From CAYZDV01 sp964477275 (GTDB taxonomy: Bacteria > Acidobacteriota > Aminicenantia > Aminicenantales > Aminicenantaceae): a stretch of 15,556 bases of DNA. Position 1 is the stretch's first letter. Each line of letters starts with the position of its first letter. Shown in pieces: positions 1 through 7,365 of this stretch. The notes under the pieces were generated by a model. It had not been told where the DNA came from. It searched no databases and saw only the letters and a list, made by a program, of their open reading frames with translations. The stretch lies in NCBI GenBank assembly GCA_964477275.1, contig CAYZDV010000039.1, positions 1 to 15,556 on the forward strand, written 5' to 3'. Position numbers and translations under genes: made by a program.

Positions 1-279
1 AAGGCCCGCCTGCTTCTCAATGCAGGAGAGTTCATCGAGGTCTTCGTCAAAGTTCCCCTGAGAGTCGCCGAGGAAAGGGACCCGAAAGGCCTTTACAGGA
101 AGGCCCGGGATGGCGAAATCAAAGAATTCACGGGAATCTCCGCTCCCTATGAGGAGCCGCTCAATCCTGAGCTGGTCATCGATACCAGCCAGCTAAGCGT
201 TGAGGAGTGCAAAAATCTGGTCATTCGCTACCTCGAAGAGAAAAGAATTATCAAAAAAACCGGGCGCGAGAAATCCTGA
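1..279 (+). CDS. cysC: Adenylyl-sulfate (APS) kinase, C-terminal part (5' end outside window)
   Basis: This is the last 92 codons of an APS kinase, which phosphorylates adenosine 5'-phosphosulfate to PAPS with ATP in the cytoplasm. The visible part carries the family signature in order: FIEVFVKVPLRVAEERDPKG (about residues 11-30 of the fragment), then GLYRKARDGEIKEFTGI and SAPYEEP. These form the lid and sulfonucleotide-binding region of known CysC proteins. The P-loop would lie upstream, outside the window, so I cannot tell a stand-alone CysC from a fusion with sulfate adenylyltransferase or CysN. The tail after the last strand is short and lysine/arginine-rich (RIIKKTGREKS). It ends at TGA, converges on hutU, and is followed 76 bases later by a strong two-way terminator. 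Confidence 0.9.
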   Translation, partial: KARLLLNAGEFIEVFVKVPLRVAEERDPKGLYRKARDGEIKEFTGISAPYEEPLNPELVIDTSQLSVEECKNLVIRYLEEKRIIKKTGREKS

Positions 280-355
280 AACCATTCCTCTGGAGAGAAT
301 GCCTTCCCTTCTCCAGCCCTGCTCACAGGAAAATCCCTCGAGGCAAAAGCCCTTC

Positions 356-379
356 AAAAAGGGGCCTGTCCCCTTTTTT
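356..379. terminator. Two-way intrinsic terminator between cysC and hutU
   Basis: A 9-bp perfect stem pairs AAAAAGGGG (356-364) with CCCCTTTTT (370-378) across a five-base loop. It has a T-run on the plus strand and, because the stem ends in A/T, an equivalent U-run for minus-strand transcripts. It lies 76 bases after the cysC stop and 10 bases after the hutU stop, so it can end both converging transcripts. Confidence 0.85.
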
Positions 380-388
380 ATTTCTTTT

Positions 389-2056
389 TTATTTAAGGAG
401 GGGGATTTTGATTCCCTTCTCCCGGGCAAAGCGGATCGCATCCTCATAACCGGCATCGGCATGACGGGCCACTCCGAGTCCAGGGTCAGCTGTCAGCACC
501 CGCTCCAGCCGCTTTGCGGTCGAGTTCTCGCCGTCGGCCACGATGACCATCCCGGCGTGGATGGCAAGCCCAATACCTACCCCTCCTCCATGATGAACGG
601 AAACCCAGGAAGCGCCGCTGACCGCGTTGAGCAAGGCGTTGAGAATTGGCCAGTCGGCGATGGCGTCTGAGCCGTCCTTCATCCCCTCTGTCTCCCGGTT
701 CGGCGAAGCGACCGACCCGGTGTCCAGATGGTCGCGGCCGATGACCACCGGCGCGCTGATCTTTCCCTTTTTCACCAGGTGGTTGATCACCGCTCCAAAG
801 CGAGCCCTCTCGCCGTATCCCAGCCAGCAAATCCGCGCCGGAAGGCCCTGAAATTTCACCTTTTCCCTGGCGTTTCGGATCCATCTTTCCAGAGGCTCAT
901 CCCCGGGAAACTCCCTGAGCACAGCCTCGTCGGTGACGTGGATATCCTCTGGTTTTCCCGATAGAGCGGCCCAGCGAAACGGGCCTTTCCCGTAGCAGAA
1001 AAGAGGCCGGATGTATTCTGAGACAAAGCCGGGGATGTCAAAGGCATTCTCCACTCCGGCTTTCTGGGCCTGACCGCGGATGTTGTTCCCGTAATCAAAG
1101 GCTCTGGCTCCCCTTTTCTGGAGCTCGAGCATGGCCTCCACATGGACGGACATGGACTGATATGCCCTTCTGATGTATTCCTCCGGGTTCTCCCTGCGCA
1201 GCCTCAATGCTTCCTCATAAGGAATGCCATGAGGGACATATCCATTCAGCTCATCGTGGGCAGAGGTCTGGTCGGTCAAAACATCAGGCGTGATTTCCCT
1301 CCGGACAAACTCGGGCAGGATGTCTGCCGCATTGCCGAGTAGGGCGATGGACCGGGCTTCCCCTTTTTTCCTCGCTTCTTCGGCCAGCTTCAGGGCCTCA
1401 TCCAGGCTGGTGACCATGGTGTCCACGTAATTTGTGTCCAGGCGCCTCTGGATGCGGGCGTTATCGACCTCGACGATGATGGCCACCCCCTCGTTCATAG
1501 TCACAGCCAAAGGTTGAGCACCACCCATGCCACCCAGGCCGGCGGAGAGGACCAGCTTCCCTTTGAGGCTTCCCCCGAAATGGATACGCGCCACAGAAGC
1601 CAGCGTCTCGTATGTTCCCTGGAGGATACCCTGGGTGCCGATGTAGATCCAGCTGCCGGCCGTCATCTGGCCGTACATGGTCAGCCCCCTGGCTTCCAGC
1701 CTGCGGAACTCATCCCAGGTGGCCCACCTGGGGACGATCATGGCGTTGGCGATCAACACCCGTGGCGCTTCGGAGTGAGTGCGGAATACGGCCACGGGTT
1801 TGCCGGACTGGACGATGAGCGTCTCGTCATTTTCAAGCATTTTCAGGCTGTCAACGATGGCCCGGAAGCATTCCCAGTTTCGAGCGGCCTTGCCCGTTCC
1901 TCCGTAGACAATGAGCTCCTCCGGTTTTTCGCCAACCTCAGGATCCAGGTTGTTCATCAGCATCCGCAGGGCTCCTTCCTGGGACCAGCCTTTTGTCTGG
2001 AGACTGGAGCCCCGCGGCGCCCTTATTTCCCTGTGTTCAGATTTGTTTTCGGCCAT
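389..2056 (-). CDS. hutU: Urocanate hydratase (urocanase)
   Basis: This 555-residue protein matches the usual urocanase length (about 550-560). The enzyme adds water to urocanate, giving imidazolonepropionate, in the second step of histidine degradation, using tightly bound NAD+ as an electrophile. Family motifs run in order: YGGTGKAARNWE (51-62), GLGGMGGAQPLA (173-184), FDYGNNIRGQA (320-330), RPLFCYGKGPFRW (350-362), LPARICWLG (405-413, with Cys410 at the position of the catalytic cysteine of the Pseudomonas enzyme as I recall it), RDHLDTGSVASPNRETEG, and SWVSVHHGGGVGIG. The ATG follows a good AGGAGG site. It lies 32 bases after gltX on the same strand and is probably cotranscribed with it. 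No hutH, hutI or formiminoglutamate-processing gene is in the window, so the rest of the pathway must be elsewhere. Confidence 0.97.
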   Translation of the reverse strand: MAENKSEHREIRAPRGSSLQTKGWSQEGALRMLMNNLDPEVGEKPEELIVYGGTGKAARNWECFRAIVDSLKMLENDETLIVQSGKPVAVFRTHSEAPRVLIANAMIVPRWATWDEFRRLEARGLTMYGQMTAGSWIYIGTQGILQGTYETLASVARIHFGGSLKGKLVLSAGLGGMGGAQPLAVTMNEGVAIIVEVDNARIQRRLDTNYVDTMVTSLDEALKLAEEARKKGEARSIALLGNAADILPEFVRREITPDVLTDQTSAHDELNGYVPHGIPYEEALRLRRENPEEYIRRAYQSMSVHVEAMLELQKRGARAFDYGNNIRGQAQKAGVENAFDIPGFVSEYIRPLFCYGKGPFRWAALSGKPEDIHVTDEAVLREFPGDEPLERWIRNAREKVKFQGLPARICWLGYGERARFGAVINHLVKKGKISAPVVIGRDHLDTGSVASPNRETEGMKDGSDAIADWPILNALLNAVSGASWVSVHHGGGVGIGLAIHAGMVIVADGENSTAKRLERVLTADPGLGVARHADAGYEDAIRFAREKGIKIPLLK

Positions 2057-2088
2057 GGTTGCCTCCTGAATGCGTTCTGTCCGCCAGC

Positions 2089-3519
2089 TCAGAGCGGAAC
2101 AAAGTCTCGGAATTTTTCCATTCTCTGAATCGTGATTTTCTTTCCCATCAGCTCGAGAACGTCAAAAATTCCAGCACTCACGGGCTGGCCCACAACGAGC
2201 ATCCTCAACGCGTGGATGAGGAGAGCTGCCTTCACTCCCTCTTTTTCTGACCTCTCCCGCAGTACCTGCTCGATGGCAGAAGCCGTGAACTCCTCCATCT
2301 GCGCAAAATCATCTCTCAGCCTGGGGAGGAGCCTGCCAAGCCGGACATCCTTCAGGTGCTTTTCAATGCCGGCCGGGTCATACTCAACCTCATCAGAGAG
2401 ATAAGGCCTGGCTCTGTGTGCGAAATCCCCAATCCTGCGGCTTCTTTCCTTGAGAAGCTCAATGAGACTGAAAAGCCAGCTCTTCCTCTCTTTTTCCAGC
2501 TCGTCATTCCACAAGCCGGCATTTTTCAGCTCTTCCCCGATAAGGGGAAAAAGTTCTTCAGCTGTCATTTGCGATATCAGCTGGCCGTTGAGCCATTCCA
2601 GCCTGGCCAGGTCGAAAACAGGGCTCCCTTTGCTCAGCTTGTCCAGGGAAAAGCTCTCGATCATCTCCTCCACAGAATAAATCCTCTCTTCAGGTCCTGG
2701 AGACCAGCTCATCTGAGCCAGAAAATTGAGAACGGCGAGGGGCAAATAGCCTTCCTCTTTGAACCTGAGGACAGAGGTCACTCCGTGTCTTTTGCTGAGC
2801 TTTTTCTTATCCGGACCCAGAATAAGAGCCAGGTGGGCAAACTCGGGCAGAGGCGTGTCAAAAGCCTTATAGAGGAGGATCTGCTTGGGAGTGTTCGAAA
2901 TGTGGTCATCTCCGCGGATGATATGGGTTATTCGCTGGTCGATGTCATCGACGACCACAGAAAGATGATAGGTGGGAAATCCATCCCCCCGGAGCAGGAC
3001 AAAATCTTCGATATTCTGGCTATCGACAGTGATCAGGCCGTGAATGAGGTCAGTGTATTCAATTTTTCCTTCCGGGACGCAAAATCGGATGGCTTTTGGC
3101 CGACCTCCACCCTCCAGACGTTGTTTCTCATTCCGGGAGAGCTTGAGGCAGTAGCGGTCATAACTCCAGTAAACTCCCCGGGAGCGGGCGTCGTTTTTCC
3201 TTATCTCCATTTCTTCTGGAAGGCAGTAGCAGTAGTAGGCGTTTCCTTTCTCGACGAGCTCCTCGGCCCTCTCCCGGTAAGCTTCAAGCCTCCCGGATTG
3301 AAAAAAGGGACCTTCATCCCTGTCAAGCCCCAACCAATTCAACCCTTCGATGATTCCCATGCTCATCTCTTCCGAGGAGCGCGCCAGGTCCGTGTCTTCG
3401 ATACGCAGGATGAACTTTCCCTCGAAATGACGGGCAAACAACCAGTTAAAGAAAGCGGTGCGGGCAGCTCCGACATGAAGATATCCGGTCGGACTGGGCG
3501 CGAACCTCACTCGGACCAT
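2089..3519 (-). CDS. gltX: Glutamyl-tRNA synthetase
   Basis: This 476-residue class I aminoacyl-tRNA synthetase charges tRNA-Glu with glutamate. The N-terminus shows the class I HIGH-type signature PSPTGYLHVGAART (8-21), followed by LRIEDTD. The KMSKS loop appears as KKLSKRHG near residue 240. A YCYC pair and a later YDRYC (about residues 96-130) match the zinc-binding insertion of many bacterial GltX proteins. The helical anticodon-binding half fills the C-terminus and the length is normal. I cannot tell from sequence alone whether the enzyme also charges tRNA-Gln. The ATG at 3519 starts directly on the catalytic domain, has a GAGG upstream, and is preceded by a plausible promoter at 3544-3573. 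It is followed closely by hutU on the same strand. Confidence 0.97.
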   Translation of the reverse strand: MVRVRFAPSPTGYLHVGAARTAFFNWLFARHFEGKFILRIEDTDLARSSEEMSMGIIEGLNWLGLDRDEGPFFQSGRLEAYRERAEELVEKGNAYYCYCLPEEMEIRKNDARSRGVYWSYDRYCLKLSRNEKQRLEGGGRPKAIRFCVPEGKIEYTDLIHGLITVDSQNIEDFVLLRGDGFPTYHLSVVVDDIDQRITHIIRGDDHISNTPKQILLYKAFDTPLPEFAHLALILGPDKKKLSKRHGVTSVLRFKEEGYLPLAVLNFLAQMSWSPGPEERIYSVEEMIESFSLDKLSKGSPVFDLARLEWLNGQLISQMTAEELFPLIGEELKNAGLWNDELEKERKSWLFSLIELLKERSRRIGDFAHRARPYLSDEVEYDPAGIEKHLKDVRLGRLLPRLRDDFAQMEEFTASAIEQVLRERSEKEGVKAALLIHALRMLVVGQPVSAGIFDVLELMGKKITIQRMEKFRDFVPL

Positions 3520-3543
3520 CTGGGAGCCTCATTCTTCATTGAG

Positions 3544-3573
3544 AATATACCATAATAAAACATTGATGGTAAA
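3544..3573 (-). promoter_or_regulatory. Candidate sigma-70-type promoter of gltX
   Basis: On the minus strand a TTTACC -35 box (3568-3573) and a TATATT -10 box (3544-3549) are separated by 18 bases. Transcription would start near 3537, giving a leader of about 18 bases before the gltX ATG. It also lies between the end of the upstream 440-residue protein gene and gltX. Both boxes are imperfect, so this is a reasonable but unproven call. Confidence 0.45.
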
Positions 3574-3640
3574 CGGCGAGGCATGATGAAGATAATTAAG
3601 AGATCAGGTGGTTGAGAGATCGTGGAAAGGCAATGATTCT

Positions 3641-4963
3641 TTAAATAACTCCCAATTCCTGGATAATGGAACGCAGATAATCGACCTTGGAAACCATCTG
3701 GGCCTTGAACTCGGCCTTGATTTTCTTGGCATATTCATCGAAGAAGGTGAAGTCGTCCTGATTGCTCCAGTTCTGCATGCTCAGGTTTTCAAGCATCTCT
3801 TTGATCACCTTGGAACTGACGACATTTATGGTGGATTGAGGAAAAGAGGAGTTTTCTTTTTCGAGCAACCTGGAGATGATTTCGATGACGCTCCTCAGGC
3901 CTTCCTGGTGCTGGATAATTTCCTGTTTGACAAAGAACTGCTCCTTGGGGGATTCTGTTTGAGCCAGCTTCATGTAGAGATTTTTGCACTCCTCCAGATG
4001 ACGATTCATGGATTTAATCAGACACTCGCTATCCACGATTTGCTTACCGCCGTGTTCATAGTAAAAGACTTCGGCTCCCTCCTCAGGAGGCTCTGTCTTT
4101 TTATATCGTTCCAGGAGTGCCGTTGCATCGGAAGCCCGTCTTCCGATGCCGGGCGGGCTGACTTCGCTCACAGGAGGCTCTGCTTCTTTCTTCACCTCAG
4201 GAGCTGGCTCAGCCGGGATTGTCTCTCCTTCCTCCGGCGCAGGGGCTGCGACTGTTTCTGCTTCCCAGGTTCCGGGCTTCTCTTCGGCCGCAGGCTCTGG
4301 TTTTTCCTGCCAGTGTTTCTTCCACCTTCCGGAGAACATGGTCTGCATGGTCTCGCTTTCCTCAATATCCGGCTCCTTCCCGAACTCTGGGCTTGGTTCT
4401 TCCCCTGCAGGCTCTTCTCCTGCAGGCTCTTCTCCTCGCTTTTCAGGAGGGAATTTCTCGATTTCTTTCTCCGGCAATGGCTCCTCGCCGATGGCTTCTT
4501 CAATCTCTTTCTCGGTCGGCGCCGGCTCTGGAGCTTCCTCTTTCTCCAGGAGTTCAAATGAAATCTCTTCTTCTTTCTCTGCCTCTTCCAGCCTCACTTT
4601 TTCAAATTCGATCTCCCCTTTCTGCTCTCCATAAGCTTCGGGTTCTTCAAGAATGTCTTTTATCTTTTTGACCCTGGCCAGTTCGTTTTCGAAATCCGCC
4701 TTGATCTCTCCAGGAGCTACTCCCTCGGGCATTTCAACTTCGATTTCTGGCATTATTTCCGGTTCTGCTTCGGCCTCAAGCGTCTCTTCTTCGAACGGCT
4801 TCTCAGGAATTCGTTCTTTGACCTCTCCGAGTTTTTGACTCAACACGCTCAGTTTTCTGAGTTCTTCGAGAGCTCTGGCTGACAGGGTCTCAATTTCTCT
4901 CTGGAATTCAACGATTTTACCGATCCTCTCTTCGATTTCCTTTTTGACCTCATCGTTTGCCAT
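3641..4963 (-). CDS. Unrecognised acidic coiled-coil protein with low-complexity linker
   Basis: I do not recognise this 440-residue protein. Three zones are visible. Residues 1 to about 50 are a charged helix with coiled-coil character, with Glu/Lys/Arg alternating around Leu and Ile. Residues about 55-265 are extremely rich in Glu and Pro, with a near-perfect tandem repeat of GEEPA and the look of a disordered spacer. Residues about 285-440 regain normal composition and look mostly helical (from YYEHGGKQIVDSECLIKSM on), so they are probably a folded domain. There is no signal peptide or membrane segment, which suggests a cytoplasmic protein. It has an AAAGGAG site seven bases before the ATG and its own near-consensus promoter. 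It stands alone between prmC and gltX. A scaffold or localisation role would fit the layout but is speculation. Confidence 0.8.
   Translation of the reverse strand: MANDEVKKEIEERIGKIVEFQREIETLSARALEELRKLSVLSQKLGEVKERIPEKPFEEETLEAEAEPEIMPEIEVEMPEGVAPGEIKADFENELARVKKIKDILEEPEAYGEQKGEIEFEKVRLEEAEKEEEISFELLEKEEAPEPAPTEKEIEEAIGEEPLPEKEIEKFPPEKRGEEPAGEEPAGEEPSPEFGKEPDIEESETMQTMFSGRWKKHWQEKPEPAAEEKPGTWEAETVAAPAPEEGETIPAEPAPEVKKEAEPPVSEVSPPGIGRRASDATALLERYKKTEPPEEGAEVFYYEHGGKQIVDSECLIKSMNRHLEECKNLYMKLAQTESPKEQFFVKQEIIQHQEGLRSVIEIISRLLEKENSSFPQSTINVVSSKVIKEMLENLSMQNWSNQDDFTFFDEYAKKIKAEFKAQMVSKVDYLRSIIQELGVI
4404..4433. repeat. 15-base tandem repeat inside the acidic protein gene
   Basis: CCTGCAGGCTCTTCT occurs twice back to back (4404-4418 and 4419-4433), flanked by degenerate partial copies. 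It is in frame and encodes the GEEPA repeat of the acidic linker. The identical DNA of the two copies suggests recent expansion by slippage, so copy number may vary between strains. Confidence 0.85.
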
Positions 4964-4992
4964 CTCGGTTCTCCTTTGCTTGGGTTTGTATT

Positions 4993-5021
4993 ATTTTATA
5001 TGCGGCTCTGCAGGCTGTCAA
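4993..5021 (-). promoter_or_regulatory. Strong candidate promoter of the acidic protein gene
   Basis: On the minus strand a perfect TTGACA -35 (5016-5021) is followed after 17 bases by TAAAAT (4993-4998), five of six to the sigma-70 consensus. The start site would be near 4986, about 23 bases before the ATG at 4963, with an AAAGGAG ribosome-binding site between. Confidence 0.75.
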
Positions 5022-5093
5022 GACGAACATTTTCCCTCAAAAACCCGAACAGACGTTTGTCGTCCTCTCTTCAAGAAAGTTACATATTTTTTT

Positions 5094-5128
5094 AAGAAAA
5101 TGCAACCGCTTTTTGTGGTGATTTTCTT
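5094..5128. repeat. Inverted repeat after prmC, possible terminator or processing hairpin
   Basis: AAGAAAAT (5094-5101) pairs perfectly with ATTTTCTT (5121-5128). The 19-base interior can add further pairs (CA..CCGC with GTGG..TG around a TTTTT loop). It begins six bases downstream of the prmC stop codon. It is not a classic terminator, because the minus-strand sequence after the stem is A-rich rather than T-rich. Confidence 0.4.
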
Positions 5129-5133
5129 CAAAT

Positions 5134-5985
5134 CTATCTTTTTCCTGAGACAACTCTGTCAATCCCGGACAGGTCTTCAAAAAAATTCACCTCTTTCCAG
5201 ACAGGATCAGAATCAAAGACGGATTGCACCTTTTCTTTCTGGCCGTATCCGATCTCGATTAAAAGCAAGCCGCCTGGCTTAAGATAAACAGGAGCTGACC
5301 GGATGAGCTGCTGGATTATTTCTAAACCGGTCTCCCCTGCCAGGAGAGCGTTCGGCGGTTCAAAATTTTGAATCTCTCTGCCGATTGTTTCCCATTCTTT
5401 AAGGGAGACATAGGGGGGGTTGGAAACGATCACATCGCACTTTCCCCTGAGCCGAAGTCTTGTTAGGGGAGAAAAAAGGCTGCCTCGTGCAAAAATGATA
5501 TTTTTCACGCTCCAGGCGACGGCGTTTAACCTGGCCAATTTCAGGGCGTTCAGGTCTGTATCCGTGGCCACGATACGCGATCGGGGAAGCTCTCTGGCGA
5601 GGGAAACAGCGATGTTTCCACACCCTGTACCGATATCGACGATGGTCTTTTTCTCCTCCGATGAATGCTCCAGGGCCTTCTCCACCAGCAATTCTGTCTC
5701 CGGCCTGGGAATGAACACTCCCGGAGCCACGCGGAAAGGAATCGACCAGAATTCTCTTGTCCCGGTTAAATAGGGCAGCGGGAAACCAGACAGACGTCTG
5801 GAGAGCAGTTTGAGATATCGCTTCCTCCGGGCACTGGAGACTTCTCTTTCGCCTGATGTGAAGAACTGTTCTTCGGAGAGTGAAATGGATTTCAGAAGGA
5901 GCATTTTGGCTTCAAGATGGGGTTGAGGAAAGCCCCTGAGAAGGGATACGCCTTCCTGGAAAAGTTCTTGGATGGTGCTCAACAA
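5134..5985 (-). CDS. prmC: Peptide chain release factor N5-glutamine methyltransferase
   Basis: This 283-residue enzyme transfers a methyl group from S-adenosylmethionine to the glutamine of the GGQ motif of release factors, which raises their termination activity. It has an N-terminal helical substrate-recognition region, then FIPRPETE (91-98), the SAM-binding DIGTGCGNIA (117-126), and the catalytic NPPY (189-192) that holds the target glutamine. Length is normal. The most upstream start that fits is TTG at 5985, with another TTG directly after it. No good ribosome-binding site is visible, and it starts only nine bases after the prfA stop, so translation is probably coupled to prfA. Its neighbour prfA encodes its substrate, the classic arrangement, so the assignment is firm. 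Confidence 0.96.
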   Translation of the reverse strand: MLSTIQELFQEGVSLLRGFPQPHLEAKMLLLKSISLSEEQFFTSGEREVSSARRKRYLKLLSRRLSGFPLPYLTGTREFWSIPFRVAPGVFIPRPETELLVEKALEHSSEEKKTIVDIGTGCGNIAVSLARELPRSRIVATDTDLNALKLARLNAVAWSVKNIIFARGSLFSPLTRLRLRGKCDVIVSNPPYVSLKEWETIGREIQNFEPPNALLAGETGLEIIQQLIRSAPVYLKPGGLLLIEIGYGQKEKVQSVFDSDPVWKEVNFFEDLSGIDRVVSGKR

Positions 5986-5994
5986 AAACCCGAA

Positions 5995-7077
5995 TCAAAC
6001 AGAGAGGTTTGCTCTCTTCTCGAGCATTTCTGCCTGAAAATGAAGAACAAGCGTATCGACGATTTCATCCAGATTGCCGTTGAGAACATCATCGATCCTG
6101 TGGAGAGTCAAATCCAGGCGATGGTCTGTAACCCGGGATTGGGGAAAATTGTAGGTCCTGATTTTTTCACTCCTCTTCCCTCTTCCCACCTGCATCCGCC
6201 TGTTTTGAGCGATCCTCTCCTCCTGTTCCTCCTGCGCCATGTCCATCAATCGGGTGCGGAGTATCCGCAGCGCCTTTTCCTTATTGCGGTGCTGGGATTT
6301 TTCATCCTGACAGCTCACCATCAACCCGGAAGGCCTATGCGTCACCCGGATGGCCGTATAGTTCCGGTTGACATTCTGGCCTCCGGGGCCGGACGCTCCA
6401 AAAGCCTCGACTCTCAAATCCTTGGGATCCAGCTTGACATCGATCTCGTCAGCCTCAGGAAGGACAGCCACTGTGACCGTTGATGTGTGAATCCGGCCGC
6501 TGGCCTCGGTCTCAGGGACCCGTTGCACACGGTGCACGCCGCTTTCGTATTTCAACCGGGAATAGACTCTTTCTCCCCGGATGTTGACGATAATCTCTTT
6601 AAACCCCCCGATGGGAGAATAGCTGGTGCTCAAGACCTCCATCTTCCAGTCCTTCTTCTCCGCATAACGGGAATACATCCGGAACAATCCTTGGGCAAAG
6701 AGGGACGCTTCGTCTCCTCCAGTCCCCGCGCGAATCTCCAGAATAACATCTTTCTCATCATTGGGGTCTCTTGGCAGAAGCAGAATCTTGATTTCTTCCT
6801 CTATATCTGCCTGTTTTTCCCTCAAATTCCTGAGTTCAGCCTCGGCCAGCTTTTTCAAATCGGCATCTGAGGCCGGGTCTTCAAGGATCTCCCCTGAGTC
6901 TCTGATGCCCTTTTCGACCTTTAGCAGATCCTCGTATTTGTTGACAATGGGCTCCAGCTCCGCCCGGTCTTTGGCGATTGTCCTGATTCTTTTAGGGTCT
7001 GATATGAAGTGAGGGTCAGACAGAGAGAGTGTGAGCTGGCGGAATTTCTCCTTGATTTCTTCGAGTTCCTGATGCAT
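5995..7077 (-). CDS. prfA: Peptide chain release factor 1 (RF1)
   Basis: RF1 recognises UAA and UAG stop codons in the ribosomal A site and triggers release of the finished peptide. I set the start at ATG 7077 (MHQELEEIKE), giving exactly the standard 360 residues. The reading frame stays open upstream to 7305, but that extension overlaps rpmE and is not RF1-like. Motifs in order: the PCRF region with IRAGTGGDEA (115-124), the RF1-type stop-codon motif PET (188-190, a P-x-T form and not the SPF of RF2) inside HRVQRVPETEASGRIHTS, and the catalytic GGQ (232-234) within GASGPGGQNVN. The ATG lies five bases after the rpmE stop with no clear ribosome-binding site, which implies translational coupling. 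prmC, which methylates this protein, follows nine bases later. Confidence 0.97.
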   Translation of the reverse strand: MHQELEEIKEKFRQLTLSLSDPHFISDPKRIRTIAKDRAELEPIVNKYEDLLKVEKGIRDSGEILEDPASDADLKKLAEAELRNLREKQADIEEEIKILLLPRDPNDEKDVILEIRAGTGGDEASLFAQGLFRMYSRYAEKKDWKMEVLSTSYSPIGGFKEIIVNIRGERVYSRLKYESGVHRVQRVPETEASGRIHTSTVTVAVLPEADEIDVKLDPKDLRVEAFGASGPGGQNVNRNYTAIRVTHRPSGLMVSCQDEKSQHRNKEKALRILRTRLMDMAQEEQEERIAQNRRMQVGRGKRSEKIRTYNFPQSRVTDHRLDLTLHRIDDVLNGNLDEIVDTLVLHFQAEMLEKRANLSV

Positions 7078-7082
7078 ATCGG

Positions 7083-7295
7083 TTAAGGCTTGGAATCGAT
7101 GTCGCCATATTTTTTCTTGAATTTCTCCACGCGGCCGGCGCTGTCGACAAATTTCTGCTTTCCGGTAAAGAACGGATGGCAATTTGAGCAGATTTCCACC
7201 CTTATCTCTTTTTTTGTCGAGCGGGTGGTAAACGTGTTGCCGCAGGCGCAAATGACAGTGCACTCGACGTATTCTGGATGAATTCCCTTCTTCAT
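7083..7295 (-). CDS. rpmE: 50S ribosomal protein L31, zinc-binding form
   Basis: This 70-residue protein starts with MKKGIHPEY and has the four zinc-ligand cysteines of the C+ form of L31: Cys16 and Cys18 (CAC) and Cys36 and Cys39 (CSNCHPF), followed by FTGKQKFVDSAGRVEKF. It sits on the central protuberance of the large ribosomal subunit and contributes to bridges between subunits. In many bacteria the C+ form doubles as a zinc store. The ATG at 7295 has GAGGAG upstream and a strong promoter just before it, so this is the first gene of an rpmE-prfA-prmC operon. Confidence 0.97.
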   Translation of the reverse strand: MKKGIHPEYVECTVICACGNTFTTRSTKKEIRVEICSNCHPFFTGKQKFVDSAGRVEKFKKKYGDIDSKP

Positions 7296-7322
7296 TTCTG
7301 TCCACTCCTCGGTTGCGCCCTG

Positions 7323-7352
7323 ATTATATCAGAGTCGACAGCCGGGAGTAAA
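7323..7352 (-). promoter_or_regulatory. Strong candidate promoter of the rpmE-prfA-prmC operon
   Basis: On the minus strand TTTACT (7347-7352) and a perfect TATAAT (7323-7328) are 18 bases apart. The start site would be near 7316, leaving a leader of about 20 bases with a GAGGAG site before the rpmE ATG. It starts only 13 bases after the stop of the upstream 287-residue gene, so rpmE has its own promoter. Confidence 0.75.
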
Positions 7353-7365
7353 GGGGTTTTTGGCA

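Noticed and set aside
2356..3555. 399-codon plus-strand open frame opposite gltX
   Set aside because: It is antisense to a clear gltX with full motifs; long antisense frames are expected opposite codon-biased genes.
3598..3622. Repeated GAGATC around 3600-3620 as a regulatory repeat
   Set aside because: Short direct copies with no relation to the gltX promoter spacing; likely chance.
7078..7305. N-terminal extension of the RF1 reading frame (76 more codons)
   Set aside because: It covers rpmE in another frame, has no RF1 similarity, and starting at 7077 gives the standard 360 residues.
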